Part shown: positions 37,760-47,173 of the stretch, piece after piece
Position numbering within the stretch: the stretch's first letter is position 1
How the letters are laid out: every line of letters starts with the position of its first letter
NCBI RefSeq assembly: GCF_001864935.2
Contig: NZ_CP126267.1
Location: 2,170,001 to 2,234,000 of the forward strand
Reading direction: 5' to 3'
DNA from: Curtobacterium sp. MCBA15_012
GTDB lineage: Bacteria; Actinomycetota; Actinomycetes; Actinomycetales; Microbacteriaceae
Length of the DNA: 64,000 nt
Notes under the pieces: generated by a model
What the model was told of the DNA's origin: nothing
The model's database searches: none
Seen by the model: only the letters and a program-made list of their open reading frames with translations
Position numbers and translations under genes: made by a program

Positions 37760-39880
37760 TCAGGGCGCGAGCCGCCGGACCGCCTCGAGCGCCTCGCTCG
37801 TCGCCCGGACCGCGTCGACCCCGCTGGCGTCGCGGGCCCCGCCGACGACGGCGACCGGCACGCCGGCAGCCCGGAGGTTCGCCACCAGCCCGTCGGGTCC
37901 GGTCTCCTCCGCCCCGGGGGCGCGTTCCTGTCCGGCGCACACCACGACGTGGTCGGCCGGGACGGCGCGCTCGACGCCCGCCTCGTCGAGGATCCACAGC
38001 GTGCCCGGTTCGATCCGCAGGTACGCGCGGACCCCGGCGACGAGGTGCACACCCGCGTCCCGCAGGCGCCCGACGGCCACCCAGCGGGAGGTGATGCCGA
38101 TCCCCTGGCCGATCTTGCCGGCGCGCCGGAGCACGGTGACCTCGGGGCCGGGCCGCGTGACCCGGTCGGCCGCGGGCAGCCGCTGCGGTACGTCGCCGAG
38201 GACGTCCCGGGCGACGTCGACGTCCCAGCGCTCGGCGAACTCCGCGGCGCGGACGACCTCGTCGGGCGACTCGACGAGGAACGCCGCCGTGTCCACGCCG
38301 ATCCCGCCGCCGCCGACGATCGCGACGGTCCCCGCCGGCACGCCCTCGCGGAGGGCCTGCTCGTAGGAGACGACGTGCGGCAGGTCCGCGCCCGGCACGT
38401 CGAGCGGTCGCGGGACGACGCCGAGGGCCAGCAGCACCGCGTCGCTCCCGGCCAGGTCGGCGACGGCGGCGCGACGCCCGAGGTGCACCGTGGCACCGCG
38501 GTCCGCGAGTTCGGCGACGGCCGCCCGCACGGTCGCCGCGTAGTCCTCCTTGCCGGGGATCGCGGCGGCGAGGGCGAACTGGCCGCCGAGCGACGCGTCG
38601 GCCTCCCACAGCGTCACGGTGTGGCCGCGTCGTGCGGCGTCGACCGCGGCGGCCAGGCCGGCCGGTCCCCCGCCGACGACGTCGACCCGCAGCGCCCGAC
38701 GCGTGGGTCGGGCCGGGAACGCGAGCTCGCGCGCGGCGCGCGGGTTGACCAGGCAGGACACCGGGGCACCGACGATCGACCGGTCGAGGCAGGCCTGGTT
38801 GCAGCCGATGCAGGTGTTCACGAGGTCGAACCTGCCGCCGAGCGACCGCGCGACGATGTCCGGGTCGGCGAGGAACGGGCGGGCGAGGGCAACCGCGTCG
38901 ACGAGGCCGTCGCGGAGCACCGTCTCGCCGTCGCGGAGGTCGGTCATCCGGTTCGACGCGATCACGCGGACGTCCGGGTGGTCGGAGGTCCGGACGACGC
39001 GGGCGATGCGCTCCGCGTAGGACACCCAGGCCCCGTGCGGCACCGAGGCCTGCACGGTGGGCGTGCGGGACTCGTGCCAGCCGATGCCCACCGAGACGCC
39101 GTCGAGCCCGAGCGGCAGCAGGTCCCGGACGAGCGCGTCGACCTCGTCGTCGGTCGTCGACCCGGGCATGAGGTCCGCGCCGGAGAGCCGGATCGTCACC
39201 GCGAGGTCGGGCACCGCGGCCCGGACGGCACGGACGACCTCGACCGCGAAGCGCCGACGGCGTTCCGGGGTGCCGCCCCACTCGTCCTCGCGGTGGTTCG
39301 TCAGCGGCGACTGGAACTGGTTCACGAGGTAGCCCTCGGACGCCATGATCTCGACGCCGTCGAAGCCGATGTCCCGGGCGGACCGAGCGGCGGCGGCGAA
39401 GTCCTCGATCGTCGACCGGACCTCGTCCCCGGTGAGCTCCTCGGGGACGACCCCGCGCGCGGCGGCCCACGGCAGGGCGGACGGCGCGACCGCCCGCTGG
39501 GGTCGGCCGTGCCGGTCGGTCACGCCCTGCACGAGCGCGTACCGACCCGCGTGGAACAGCTGCGCGAGCACGGTGCCGCCCTCGTCGTGCACGGCGTCGA
39601 CGGCGACCCGGAAGCGCTCGTCGGCGCCGTCCGCCCCGAACACCGCGAAGTCGGGGCCGCCGCGGGCCTCGTCGCTCACCGCGATGCCCCCGGTCACGAT
39701 GCACGCGACCCCGCCTGCCGCGCGCTCCCGGTAGAAGGCCGCCATCGCTGCTCCGCCGTCGTCCCGCACCTCGAGTCCGGTGTGCATCGACCCCATCACG
39801 ACGCGGTTCGACAGGTGCAGGGGGCCGAGGGTCCAGGGCGACGACAGGACCGCGAGGTCCGGCTGGGCGACGGTGCTCAT
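37760..39880 (-). CDS. 2,4-dienoyl-CoA reductase-like old yellow enzyme (FMN/4Fe-4S/FAD)
   Basis: 706 aa in the FadH layout. An FMN-binding TIM barrel (1-~340; [43 protein letters not shown]) precedes a 4Fe-4S cysteine set (Cys357, Cys360, Cys364, Cys376). C-terminal FAD and NAD(P)H Rossmann domains follow ([24 protein letters not shown]). It should reduce activated C=C bonds of unsaturated acyl-CoA or enones; the true substrate is unknown. Start ATG 39880 (MSTVAQPDL). Accessory gene between the conserved rpsP and ffh blocks. Confidence 0.92.
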   Translation of the reverse strand: MSTVAQPDLAVLSSPWTLGPLHLSNRVVMGSMHTGLEVRDDGGAAMAAFYRERAAGGVACIVTGGIAVSDEARGGPDFAVFGADGADERFRVAVDAVHDEGGTVLAQLFHAGRYALVQGVTDRHGRPQRAVAPSALPWAAARGVVPEELTGDEVRSTIEDFAAAARSARDIGFDGVEIMASEGYLVNQFQSPLTNHREDEWGGTPERRRRFAVEVVRAVRAAVPDLAVTIRLSGADLMPGSTTDDEVDALVRDLLPLGLDGVSVGIGWHESRTPTVQASVPHGAWVSYAERIARVVRTSDHPDVRVIASNRMTDLRDGETVLRDGLVDAVALARPFLADPDIVARSLGGRFDLVNTCIGCNQACLDRSIVGAPVSCLVNPRAARELAFPARPTRRALRVDVVGGGPAGLAAAVDAARRGHTVTLWEADASLGGQFALAAAIPGKEDYAATVRAAVAELADRGATVHLGRRAAVADLAGSDAVLLALGVVPRPLDVPGADLPHVVSYEQALREGVPAGTVAIVGGGGIGVDTAAFLVESPDEVVRAAEFAERWDVDVARDVLGDVPQRLPAADRVTRPGPEVTVLRRAGKIGQGIGITSRWVAVGRLRDAGVHLVAGVRAYLRIEPGTLWILDEAGVERAVPADHVVVCAGQERAPGAEETGPDGLVANLRAAGVPVAVVGGARDASGVDAVRATSEALEAVRRLAP

Positions 39881-39946
39881 GCCCCTACTCTGCCGGACGC
39901 CGCTCCCGGGCCGGTGTTCCTTGTGCCGACCCTCCAACATCACGGG

Positions 39947-39952
39947 CAGGAT
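39947..39952 (+). promoter_or_regulatory. -10-like box of the GCS2 gene (leaderless)
   Basis: CAGGAT, 6 nt before ATG 39959. Weak first base. Confidence 0.3.
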
Positions 39953-39958
39953 GGCCGC

Positions 39959-41089
39959 ATGGACATCCGTTTCACCGAGTCCCGCCCGTCGACCATCGGC
40001 GTCGAGTGGGAGCTCCCGCTGGTCGACCGGGACACCGGCGACCTCGCTCCCCGGGCACCCGCCGTGATCGCCGCGGTGCAGGAGCGCCTCGGGGACCACG
40101 ACCGGGTGACCGAGGAACTCCTCACCAACACCGTCGAGGTCGTCACGGGTGTCCACGAGACCGTCGGGGGTGCCACGAGCGAGCTCGCGGGCATCATCGG
40201 CGAGGTCGTCGACGCCGCGGAGCCGCTCGACGCGCAGGTGATGTGCTCCGGCACGCACCCCTTCGCGGTCTGGGACCAGCAGGAGATCACGGCTGACAGC
40301 GAGCACTACACGACGCTCATCGACCGGACCCGCTGGTGGGGTCGCCAGATGCTCATCTGGGGTGTCCACGTGCACGTCGGCATCGACGACCGCGACAAGG
40401 CCGTGCCGATCATGAACGCGATGCTCGCCTACGTCCCGCACCTGCAGGCGTTCACCGCGTCGAGCCCGTTCTGGGGCGGGACCGACACCGGGTACGCCTC
40501 GAACCGTGCGCTCATGTTCCAGCAGCTGCCGACCGGTGGCCTGCCGCCGTCGATCGAGGAGTGGTCGGGCTTCGAGACCGTGGTCGACGACCTGACGAAG
40601 ACCGGCGTGATCGACGGGTTCAAGGACCTGCGATGGGACATCCGGCCCTCGCCGGGCTGGGGCACGCTCGAGAACCGCGTCTCCGACGGCATCTCGACCC
40701 TGCACGAGGTCGGTGCGGTGACCGCGTTCGTGCAGTGCCTCGTCACGGCCCTGTCCGACCGGCTCGATCGCGGCGAGACCCTGCCGTCGATGCAGCCGTG
40801 GTTCATCCGCGAGAACAAGTGGCGCGCCGCCCGCTACGGCATGGACGCCGAGATCATCACGAACGCGGCGGGCGACGAACGCCTCGTCACCGACGAGGTG
40901 CACGACCTCGTGCAGCGCCTCGACCCGATCGCCGAACGGCTCGGCTGCCAGCAGGAGCTGCACCACCTCGACACGATGATCGCGGATGGCGCCTCGTACC
41001 AGCGGCAGCTCCAGGTCGCGCAGGAGCACGGCGGCGACCTGCGCGCGGTCGTCCGCCACCTGGTCACCGAGCTGCGCGACTCGCTCTAG
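39959..41089 (+). CDS. carboxylate-amine ligase, GCS2/YbdK family
   Basis: 376 aa. STIGVEWELPLVDRDTGDL supplies acidic metal-binding residues; WGVHVHVGIDD and PSPGWGTLENRV are hallmarks of the glutamate-cysteine ligase 2 family. Members make gamma-glutamyl bonds; the YbdK branch has weak glutamate-cysteine ligase activity. Actinobacteria use mycothiol rather than glutathione, so the physiological product is uncertain. Start ATG 39959. Ends in a palindromic terminator. Confidence 0.92.
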   Translation: MDIRFTESRPSTIGVEWELPLVDRDTGDLAPRAPAVIAAVQERLGDHDRVTEELLTNTVEVVTGVHETVGGATSELAGIIGEVVDAAEPLDAQVMCSGTHPFAVWDQQEITADSEHYTTLIDRTRWWGRQMLIWGVHVHVGIDDRDKAVPIMNAMLAYVPHLQAFTASSPFWGGTDTGYASNRALMFQQLPTGGLPPSIEEWSGFETVVDDLTKTGVIDGFKDLRWDIRPSPGWGTLENRVSDGISTLHEVGAVTAFVQCLVTALSDRLDRGETLPSMQPWFIRENKWRAARYGMDAEIITNAAGDERLVTDEVHDLVQRLDPIAERLGCQQELHHLDTMIADGASYQRQLQVAQEHGGDLRAVVRHLVTELRDSL

Positions 41090-41103
41090 ACGCCACCACC
41101 TGT

Positions 41104-41147
41104 CGGACGGGAGGCGCGGTGCCGGCCGACACCGCGCCTCCCGTCCG
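41104..41147. terminator. palindromic terminator after the GCS2 gene
   Basis: 22-nt arms with one G-T mismatch and no loop; same core CGGGAGGCGCGGTGCC. Confidence 0.75.
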
Positions 41148-41276
41148 GTGGGACGCGCGCTCCGTGACGGCGCCGCTCGACCAGGCCGGGTCCCGGTCAG
41201 CGCAGCGCCGGACGGGACCGCGCTGGATCGGGACGGCACCCGGCCGGCGCCGCCCGCAGGCGACGCCGATCCCGGG

Positions 41277-43241
41277 TCAGCCCTCGATCGGGACCGAGAC
41301 CGGCGCGCCGGCGCCGAAGCGGACGAGCACGTGGTCCGCGTCGGCCGGGACGCCCTGCAGGGTCACGGCCCGGAGGAGGCCGTTGTACCCGACGAGGGCG
41401 TCGGCGAGGTGCGTCCCGTCGGCCAGCGTGATCGACGCGCGGCCCTCGAACCCGGCGGCGTCGAAGCGTGCGGTGCCCGTCGCGCCGCGGACGACGCGGG
41501 CGTGGGCACCGTCGGCGACGTTCGCGCCGGTGTCCCCGAGCACGCCCTCGGTGCGGACGCGGTCGAAGCGGGAGCGGTACGCGTCGATGATCACGGGGAA
41601 GTCGAACGACGAGCTCAGCTGCGTCGGGATCCGCGCGACGCCGTGCTCGTCGGCACGACCGGTCGCCGAGAGGCCGCCGTCGGCCGTGACGTGGACCTCG
41701 AGGCCGGGCGCGGTCTGCACGACCGCGACCCACTTGCCGCCCTGGTCCTCGGCGCCGCGGATGACGGGGGTGCCGTCGGACGGGCCGCCCTCGTCGCCGC
41801 CGCCGTTGTCGCCACCGCCGTTGTCACCACCACCGTTGTCACCGCCGCCGTTGTCACCGCCGCCGTTGTCACCACCGCCGGGCGTCGGGGTGAAGCCCCC
41901 GTCCACCGGCCCCGGGGCCGGGACGGCCACGATCGGCTCCGGCTCGACCGAGCCACCCTCGCGCGCCGGGACCGTGGTGGTGACCGACGGCGACGAGACG
42001 TTCGGGCGCCCGACGTGCGCGACCCGCACCGAGACCTCGCGCTCGGCGAGCTCGGCGGGCAGGTCCACGCTGAACGTGCCGTCCGGGCGGACCACGGCCG
42101 TCCACTGGTCGTCCCCGAGGGACACCTCGGCGAAGAGCCGGCTCCCGGTCGGCTTCGCGTCGATCGAGCCGTCGAGCTGGAAACCCGTGGCCGTCTCGTG
42201 CACGCCGGCGACCGCCGGGGCGTCACGGAGCAGGACGATCGCCTGGAACTTCGTCGAGGCGATCTGCTCGTCGCCGCGGAACGCACGTGCCTCGAACGGC
42301 CCGGCCGGCACCGACGAGAAGTCGATCGTCGACGCGACGTCGCCCGTGCTCGACGGTTCGCGGAGGTCGAGCAGCGTCGTGCCGGTCGCGGTGTCGACGA
42401 CCTCGAACCGGTCGAACGCGGGTCCGTGCGCCGCGAAGTCCACCGCGGAGGCGCCCACCGAGTACAGCGGGAGGCCGGCCGCGAGCCCCGAGGAGTGGCC
42501 GCCGACCGAGGTCACGGTGAGCGGCAGCTGCACCCCGTCCTCGCCGACCGTCAGCTCGACGCGACGTGCGTACGACGTGGTGCCGCCGTCGTACTCGAAG
42601 TAGACACCGAGCGTCTGTCCGGCGTACCGAGCGGGCACCTGCAGCCGGAACGTGCCGTCCGCCGCGACGTTCGTCGAACCGAGCTGCGGGTTGTCGCGGA
42701 CGGCCGCGCGGAAGCGGTTGCCGGGGTTCTCGAAGAGCGTGTGCCCGGCGATCGTGAAGGCGCCGTCGGCGGCGCGCTCCACGCGGTCGATCACGGGCGG
42801 CTCGGCACGGTACGTGACCCGGAGCTCGGTGGACGCGACGACCTCGCCGTCGCGGTACGCCTTCGCGACGAGCTGCGGGCCGGGGATCGTCGACAGGTCG
42901 AGGGCGCAGCGCGCGGCCCCGGTCGACGACGGTTCGTCGATGCTGCAGACACGCTCGCCCCCGTAGCGGACGACGACCTCGAACCGGTCGAACGCCGGGC
43001 CCTCGGCGACGAGTTCCGGGTGCGTCGAGTACACCGTGAAGGAGGCCGAGCTGTCCGACTCGCTCTCCTTGCCCTCCACGGTCTGGATCCGGAGCCCGTC
43101 GGCGTGCGGCGCCGAGGACGCGGCGAGCCCGAAGGACGCGCCGGGCGCAGCGAGTGCGGCGGACGGACCGGAGATGATCGCGGTACCGACGATCGTGGCG
43201 GCACCGAGCACCGCACAGAGACGGCGGGTGTTGCGCTTCAT
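41277..43241 (-). CDS. secreted protein with two ~190-aa repeats and a GGGDN linker
   Basis: 654 aa. Signal peptide (MKRNTRRLCAVLGAATIVGT...ALAAPG). Two related beta-rich units, about 50-215 and 260-410, each with GPAFDRFEVV, a DEPSSTG/REPSSTG segment, and a DGTF strand. A glycine-rich linker of repeated GGGDN (about 455-490) leads to a third, shorter domain. No sorting signal, no catalytic motif. ATG 43241 is preceded by GAGAGGAA. The promoter region is unusually AT-rich. I recognise no family; an extracellular adhesion or binding role is only a guess. Confidence 0.8.
   Translation of the reverse strand: MKRNTRRLCAVLGAATIVGTAIISGPSAALAAPGASFGLAASSAPHADGLRIQTVEGKESESDSSASFTVYSTHPELVAEGPAFDRFEVVVRYGGERVCSIDEPSSTGAARCALDLSTIPGPQLVAKAYRDGEVVASTELRVTYRAEPPVIDRVERAADGAFTIAGHTLFENPGNRFRAAVRDNPQLGSTNVAADGTFRLQVPARYAGQTLGVYFEYDGGTTSYARRVELTVGEDGVQLPLTVTSVGGHSSGLAAGLPLYSVGASAVDFAAHGPAFDRFEVVDTATGTTLLDLREPSSTGDVASTIDFSSVPAGPFEARAFRGDEQIASTKFQAIVLLRDAPAVAGVHETATGFQLDGSIDAKPTGSRLFAEVSLGDDQWTAVVRPDGTFSVDLPAELAEREVSVRVAHVGRPNVSSPSVTTTVPAREGGSVEPEPIVAVPAPGPVDGGFTPTPGGGDNGGGDNGGGDNGGGDNGGGDNGGGDEGGPSDGTPVIRGAEDQGGKWVAVVQTAPGLEVHVTADGGLSATGRADEHGVARIPTQLSSSFDFPVIIDAYRSRFDRVRTEGVLGDTGANVADGAHARVVRGATGTARFDAAGFEGRASITLADGTHLADALVGYNGLLRAVTLQGVPADADHVLVRFGAGAPVSVPIEG
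41804..41879. repeat. 15-bp tandem repeat encoding the GGGDN linker
   Basis: About five near-identical units GTTGTCACCACCACC/GTTGTCACCGCCGCC inside the secreted-protein gene. Copy number can vary in frame. Confidence 0.85.
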
Positions 43242-43296
43242 GGAGTTCCTCTCGTTCACGCGGATTGCGTGCGATCAGCGAACACCATGTGATCTG

Positions 43297-43302
43297 ACAG
43301 TA
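43297..43302 (-). promoter_or_regulatory. -10-like box of the secreted-protein gene in an AT-rich patch
   Basis: TACTGT on the minus strand within ATACTGTCAGATCACATGG, about 55 nt before the ATG. The 43260-43320 patch is far richer in A+T than its surroundings, a possible Lsr2 site. Confidence 0.4.
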
Positions 43303-43331
43303 TTTTGCATGCCATTGCTACCGGTCGGGAG

Positions 43332-43377
43332 ACGGACGGGAGGCCCGTGGCGGTCTCGCCACGGGCCTCCCGTCCGT
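43332..43377. terminator. palindromic terminator after ffh
   Basis: 21-bp perfect stem with loop GTCT; CGGGAGGCCCGTGGCG variant, also seen after glgX. 27 nt past the ffh stop. Confidence 0.78.
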
Positions 43378-43403
43378 GCTGTCGTCGCGTCGGCGACGCG
43401 GGT

Positions 43404-44960
43404 TCAGCGACCGAGGAACTTCTGCAGGCTCGCGAGTTCTTCCTCGGTGGGGGCCTTGCCGCCCTTGGCACCGCCGAAGCCGAAGCCGGAACCGCTCGGG
43501 GCCTGCTGCTGCGGCTGTGCCGGAGCACCCGACGCCAGCGCGGCGCGCTTGGCGGGGTTGCCCACCTTCTTCTTCTTCGCGCCGCCGGCGGGCTGCTTCT
43601 TCTTGCCGCCGTGCATCCCGGGGATCGGGCCCATGCCGGGCATCTGCGGCACGCCACCGCGGGCGACCGTCTTCATCATCTTCGCGGCCTGCTCGAAGCG
43701 GTTCACGAGGGCGTTGACCTCGGTCACGGTCGTGCCGGAACCGCGGGCGATGCGGAGACGACGGGAGCCGTTGAGCAGCTTCGGCAGCTGGCGCTCCTGC
43801 TTCGTCATCGACTGGATGATCGCCTCGGTGCGGACGATCTCGCTCTCGTCGAAGTTGTCGAGCGCCTCGCGCATGCCCTTGGCGCCCGGGAGCATCCCGA
43901 GCATGCCCTTGATCGAGCCGGCCTTGCGGAGCTGCTGCATCTGCCCGAGGAAGTCGTCGAGCGTGAACGAGTCGCTCGCGATCTTCTCGGCGACCTTGCG
44001 GGCTTCTTCTTCGTCGAAGGCACCCTGCGCCTGCTCAATGAGCGAGAGGATGTCGCCGAGGTCGAGGATGCGGCTCGCCATGCGGTCCGGGTGGAACGGC
44101 TCGAAGTCGTCGAGGCCCTCACCCGTGGACGCGAACATGATCGGCCGGCCGGTGACGCTCGCCACCGACAGGGCCGCACCACCGCGGGCGTCGCCGTCGA
44201 GCTTCGACAGCACGACGCCGGTGAAGTCCACGCCCTCCTGGAAGGCGCGCGCGGTGTTCACGGCGTCCTGACCGATCATCGCGTCGATGACGAACAGGAC
44301 CTCGTCGGGGTCGACGGCCTTGCGGATGTTCGCGGCCTGCTTCATGAGCTCGGCATCGACGCCGAGTCGTCCGGCGGTGTCCACGATGACGGTGTCGTAC
44401 TGCTGGTCGACCGCGGCCTTGATCGCGTTCTTCGCGACCTTGACCGGGTCACCGACACCGTTGCCGGGCTCCGGGGCGAAGACGTGGACGCCGGCCTGCT
44501 CGCCGACGACCTGGAGCTGCTGCACGGCGTTCGGGCGCTGGAGGTCCGCCGCGACGAGCATCGGCGTGTGGCCGTCCTTCTTGAGCCACTTGCCGAGCTT
44601 GCCCGCGAGGGTCGTCTTGCCGGCACCCTGCAGGCCCGCGAGCATGATGACCGTCGGCGGCCGCTTGGCGAACTCGAGCCGCCGCTGCTGCCCACCGAGG
44701 ATGCCCACGAGTTCCTCGTTGACGATCTGGACGACCTGCTGCGCCGGGTTGAGCGCCTTGTTCACCTCGTCGGAGAGCGCGCGCTCGCGGACGGCCGCGG
44801 TGAAGGACTTGACGACCTCGAGCGCGACGTCGGCGTCGAGCAGCGCCCGCCGGATCTCGCGGACAGTGCCGTCGACGTCGGACGGGGTCAGCCGACCCTT
44901 GCTCCGCAGGTTGCGGAAGGTCTCGGTCAGCCGGTCGGAAAGAGAGCCGAATTGCGCCAT
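43404..44960 (-). CDS. ffh: signal recognition particle protein Ffh
   Basis: Binds signal sequences and 4.5S RNA. 518 aa: N domain (1-90), G domain with GLQGAGKTTLAGK, DTAGRLGVD and SKLDGDARGGAALS, then the M domain with GMLPGAKGMREALDNFDE and RIARGSGTTVTEVNALV. The C-terminal tail is Lys/Gly-rich with KKKQPAGGAKKKKVGN. A strong TAGACT box lies 9 nt before the ATG. Confidence 0.97.
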   Translation of the reverse strand: MAQFGSLSDRLTETFRNLRSKGRLTPSDVDGTVREIRRALLDADVALEVVKSFTAAVRERALSDEVNKALNPAQQVVQIVNEELVGILGGQQRRLEFAKRPPTVIMLAGLQGAGKTTLAGKLGKWLKKDGHTPMLVAADLQRPNAVQQLQVVGEQAGVHVFAPEPGNGVGDPVKVAKNAIKAAVDQQYDTVIVDTAGRLGVDAELMKQAANIRKAVDPDEVLFVIDAMIGQDAVNTARAFQEGVDFTGVVLSKLDGDARGGAALSVASVTGRPIMFASTGEGLDDFEPFHPDRMASRILDLGDILSLIEQAQGAFDEEEARKVAEKIASDSFTLDDFLGQMQQLRKAGSIKGMLGMLPGAKGMREALDNFDESEIVRTEAIIQSMTKQERQLPKLLNGSRRLRIARGSGTTVTEVNALVNRFEQAAKMMKTVARGGVPQMPGMGPIPGMHGGKKKQPAGGAKKKKVGNPAKRAALASGAPAQPQQQAPSGSGFGFGGAKGGKAPTEEELASLQKFLGR

Positions 44961-44969
44961 GATCCGTCG

Positions 44970-44975
44970 AGTCTA
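44970..44975 (-). promoter_or_regulatory. -10 box of ffh
   Basis: TAGACT on the minus strand, 9 nt before the ATG, implying a 2-3 nt leader at most. Confidence 0.5.
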
Positions 44976-45065
44976 CAAGCCCGGGCCGGGCAGCCCGCCG
45001 CTCCCCGCTCCGGCCCGTGCGCGACGCCCCGGCAGCGGTTGTTGGACGGAGTCCAGGAACTGCCG

Positions 45066-45071
45066 TAGCGT
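45066..45071 (+). promoter_or_regulatory. -10-like box of lipBA (leaderless)
   Basis: TAGCGT ends 7 nt before GTG 45079 and selects this GTG over the next one at 45082. Confidence 0.45.
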
Positions 45072-45078
45072 GCTCCCC

Positions 45079-45828
45079 GTGGTGGACCTCGAGATCATCC
45101 GGTGGCCAGGACTCCTCGACTACGAGGAGGGCGTCGCCCTGCAGCACGCCTACCGTGCCGACGTCGTCGCAGGGCGCTCGCCCGGCGTCGTCGTGCTGTG
45201 CGAGCACCCGTCCGTGTACACCGCGGGTCGCCGGACCGAGCCGTCCGACCTGCCGACCGACGGCTCCCCCGTCGTCGAGGTCGACCGCGGCGGCCGCATC
45301 ACCTGGCACGGTCCGGGGCAGCTCGTCGCCTACCCGATCGTCCGGCTCGCCGAGCCGCTCGACGTCGTCGCCTGGGTCCGCGACCTCGAGCAGGTCGTGC
45401 TCGACACGGCGGCCTCGCTCGGACTCGCGGCCGAGCGCGTCCCCGGGCGGAGCGGGGTGTGGCTCCCCCGGTCCGGCGACGACGGCACCGGGTCCGGCGC
45501 TCGCGGCGTCCCCCGCAGCCGCACGCTCGACAAGGTCGGCGCGATCGGACTGCACGTCGCCGAGCAGGTCTCGAGCCACGGCATCGCGATCAACTGCGAC
45601 AACGACCTCGCGCCCTACGCGGCGATCGTCCCGTGCGGCATCGCCGACGCCGGGGTCACGACGCTGAGCCGCGCCACGGGTCGGCACGTGAGCGTCGACG
45701 AGGTCGCGGCCGACGTCGGCCACCGGATCGAACGGGCGGTCGAGGGCATGCGCACCGGCGACCGGATCAGCACCACCAGCACCACCAGCACCAGCACCGA
45801 TGCCACCCGACAGGAGATCACCGCATGA
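45079..45828 (+). CDS. lipB: octanoyltransferase LipB
   Basis: Moves octanoyl from acyl carrier protein to lipoyl domains. 249 aa; [18 protein letters not shown], catalytic Lys152 ([10 protein letters not shown]) and Cys186 (IVPCGI) present. Residues ~131-148 ([13 protein letters not shown]) form an inserted loop. The C-terminus [13 protein letters not shown] comes from an ACCACCAGC repeat. The TGA overlaps the lipA ATG. Confidence 0.94.
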   Translation: MVDLEIIRWPGLLDYEEGVALQHAYRADVVAGRSPGVVVLCEHPSVYTAGRRTEPSDLPTDGSPVVEVDRGGRITWHGPGQLVAYPIVRLAEPLDVVAWVRDLEQVVLDTAASLGLAAERVPGRSGVWLPRSGDDGTGSGARGVPRSRTLDKVGAIGLHVAEQVSSHGIAINCDNDLAPYAAIVPCGIADAGVTTLSRATGRHVSVDEVAADVGHRIERAVEGMRTGDRISTTSTTSTSTDATRQEITA

Positions 45829-46808
45829 CACTCGCCCCCGAGGGCCGCCGGATGCTCCGCGTCGAGGCCCGGAACGCCGAGACCCCGATCGAGACCAAGC
45901 CCGCGTGGATCAAGACCCGGGCGGTGCAGGGCCCGGCGTTCCGCGAGCTCTCCGGCCTGGTCCGCGACAAGCAGCTGCACACCGTCTGCCAGGAGGCCGG
46001 CTGCCCGAACGTCTTCGAGTGCTGGGAGGACCGCGAGGCCACCTTCCTGATCGGCGGGTCCCAGTGCACGCGACGGTGCGACTTCTGCCAGATCGACACG
46101 GGCAAGCCCGAGCCGCTCGACCGCGACGAGCCCCGCCGGGTCGCGGACTCCGTCGCCGAGATGGGCCTGCGGTACGCCACGGTGACCGGGGTCGCCCGCG
46201 ACGACCTCGAGGACGGCGGTGCCTGGCTCTACGCGGAGACCATCCGCGCGATCCACGAGCACTCCCCCGGCACCGGCGTCGAGATCCTCGTCCCCGACTT
46301 CTCCGGCCGGCCCGACCAGCTCGGGCAGGTGTTCGACGCCCGCCCCGAGGTCTTCGCGCACAACGTCGAGACCGTGCCGCGGATCTTCAAGCGCATCCGA
46401 CCGGCCTTCCGCTTCGACCGGTCGCTCGACGTCATCACGCAGGGGCACGACGCGGGGCTCGTGACGAAGTCGAACCTCATCCTCGGCATGGGCGAGGAGC
46501 GCGCCGAGGTCGAGGACGCCCTCCAGCAGCTCCACGACGCCGGGACGGACATCATCACGCTGACCCAGTACCTCCGGCCGTCGCCCCGACACCTGCCGGT
46601 TGCGCGGTGGGTGCGGCCGGACGAGTTCGTCGAGCTCCGCGAGGTGGCCGAGCGGATCGGGTTCGCCGGCGTCCTGGCCGGACCCCTGGTCCGGTCGTCC
46701 TACCGCGCTGGCCGACTGTGGGCGCGGGCGACCGTCGCGCGCGGCGGCACGGTGCCGCCGCACCTGGCCCACCTGCTCGACGCATCGCCGGGTCGCCAGG
46801 CCGTGTAG
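45825..46808 (+). CDS. lipA: lipoyl synthase LipA
   Basis: Radical-SAM enzyme that inserts two sulfurs into the octanoyl chain. 327 aa. Auxiliary cluster cysteines Cys55, Cys60, Cys66 and the radical-SAM motif Cys81-x3-Cys85-x2-Cys88 are all present, and the C-terminal RSSYRAG holds the serine ligand. Translationally coupled to lipB through ATGA. Confidence 0.97.
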   Translation: MTLAPEGRRMLRVEARNAETPIETKPAWIKTRAVQGPAFRELSGLVRDKQLHTVCQEAGCPNVFECWEDREATFLIGGSQCTRRCDFCQIDTGKPEPLDRDEPRRVADSVAEMGLRYATVTGVARDDLEDGGAWLYAETIRAIHEHSPGTGVEILVPDFSGRPDQLGQVFDARPEVFAHNVETVPRIFKRIRPAFRFDRSLDVITQGHDAGLVTKSNLILGMGEERAEVEDALQQLHDAGTDIITLTQYLRPSPRHLPVARWVRPDEFVELREVAERIGFAGVLAGPLVRSSYRAGRLWARATVARGGTVPPHLAHLLDASPGRQAV

Positions 46809-46825
46809 GCGACGGACACGACCGG

Positions 46826-46879
46826 ACGACGCAACGGGAGGCGCGGTGCCAGCTGGCACCGCGCCTCCCGTTGCGTCGT
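46826..46879. terminator. perfect 54-bp palindrome between lipA and the 52-aa gene
   Basis: 27-nt arms, no mismatch. Its outer part reads GCAACGGGAGG with matching CCTCCCGTTGC: both arms changed together relative to GACGGGAGG copies, a compensatory change that supports pairing. Confidence 0.8.
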
Positions 46880-46894
46880 GGTGGGGCGTCGCGA

Positions 46895-47053
46895 CTACGC
46901 GCGACCCCGGATGCTCCGCAGCAGCCAGCCGATGACGGACAGCAGGATGAGGACGATGCCGATCCAGAGCAGGAACTTGAGGGCACCGACGAAGATGCCG
47001 CTGAAGAGCAGGACGAGGCCGACGACGATCGCGATGATCAGCAGAGCGGGCAT
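46895..47053 (-). CDS. small membrane protein, 52 aa
   Basis: Two hydrophobic segments (MPALLIIAIVVGLVLLFSG and FLLWIGIVLILLSVIGWLL) and a basic end RSIRGRA, so probably a hairpin in the membrane with a cytoplasmic C-terminus. AAGGAG lies 9 nt before ATG 47053. A TACCGT box (47098-47093) may drive it. Resembles the short hydrophobic proteins scattered through actinobacterial genomes; function unknown. Confidence 0.72.
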   Translation of the reverse strand: MPALLIIAIVVGLVLLFSGIFVGALKFLLWIGIVLILLSVIGWLLRSIRGRA

Positions 47054-47173
47054 GGGGGTGACTCCTTGGTCTCACGGGGCAGTACGGCGGCGACGGTACA
47101 CGTGTCGCACAGCCGATGCCCAGGCGATCGTCAGTCGGCCGTACCCCGGTCGGAGCCCGGTTCCGGCAGCGCG

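Noticed and set aside
44287..45078. Extended lipB start upstream
   Set aside because: The upstream frame is antisense to ffh; the TAGCGT box and family length support GTG 45079.
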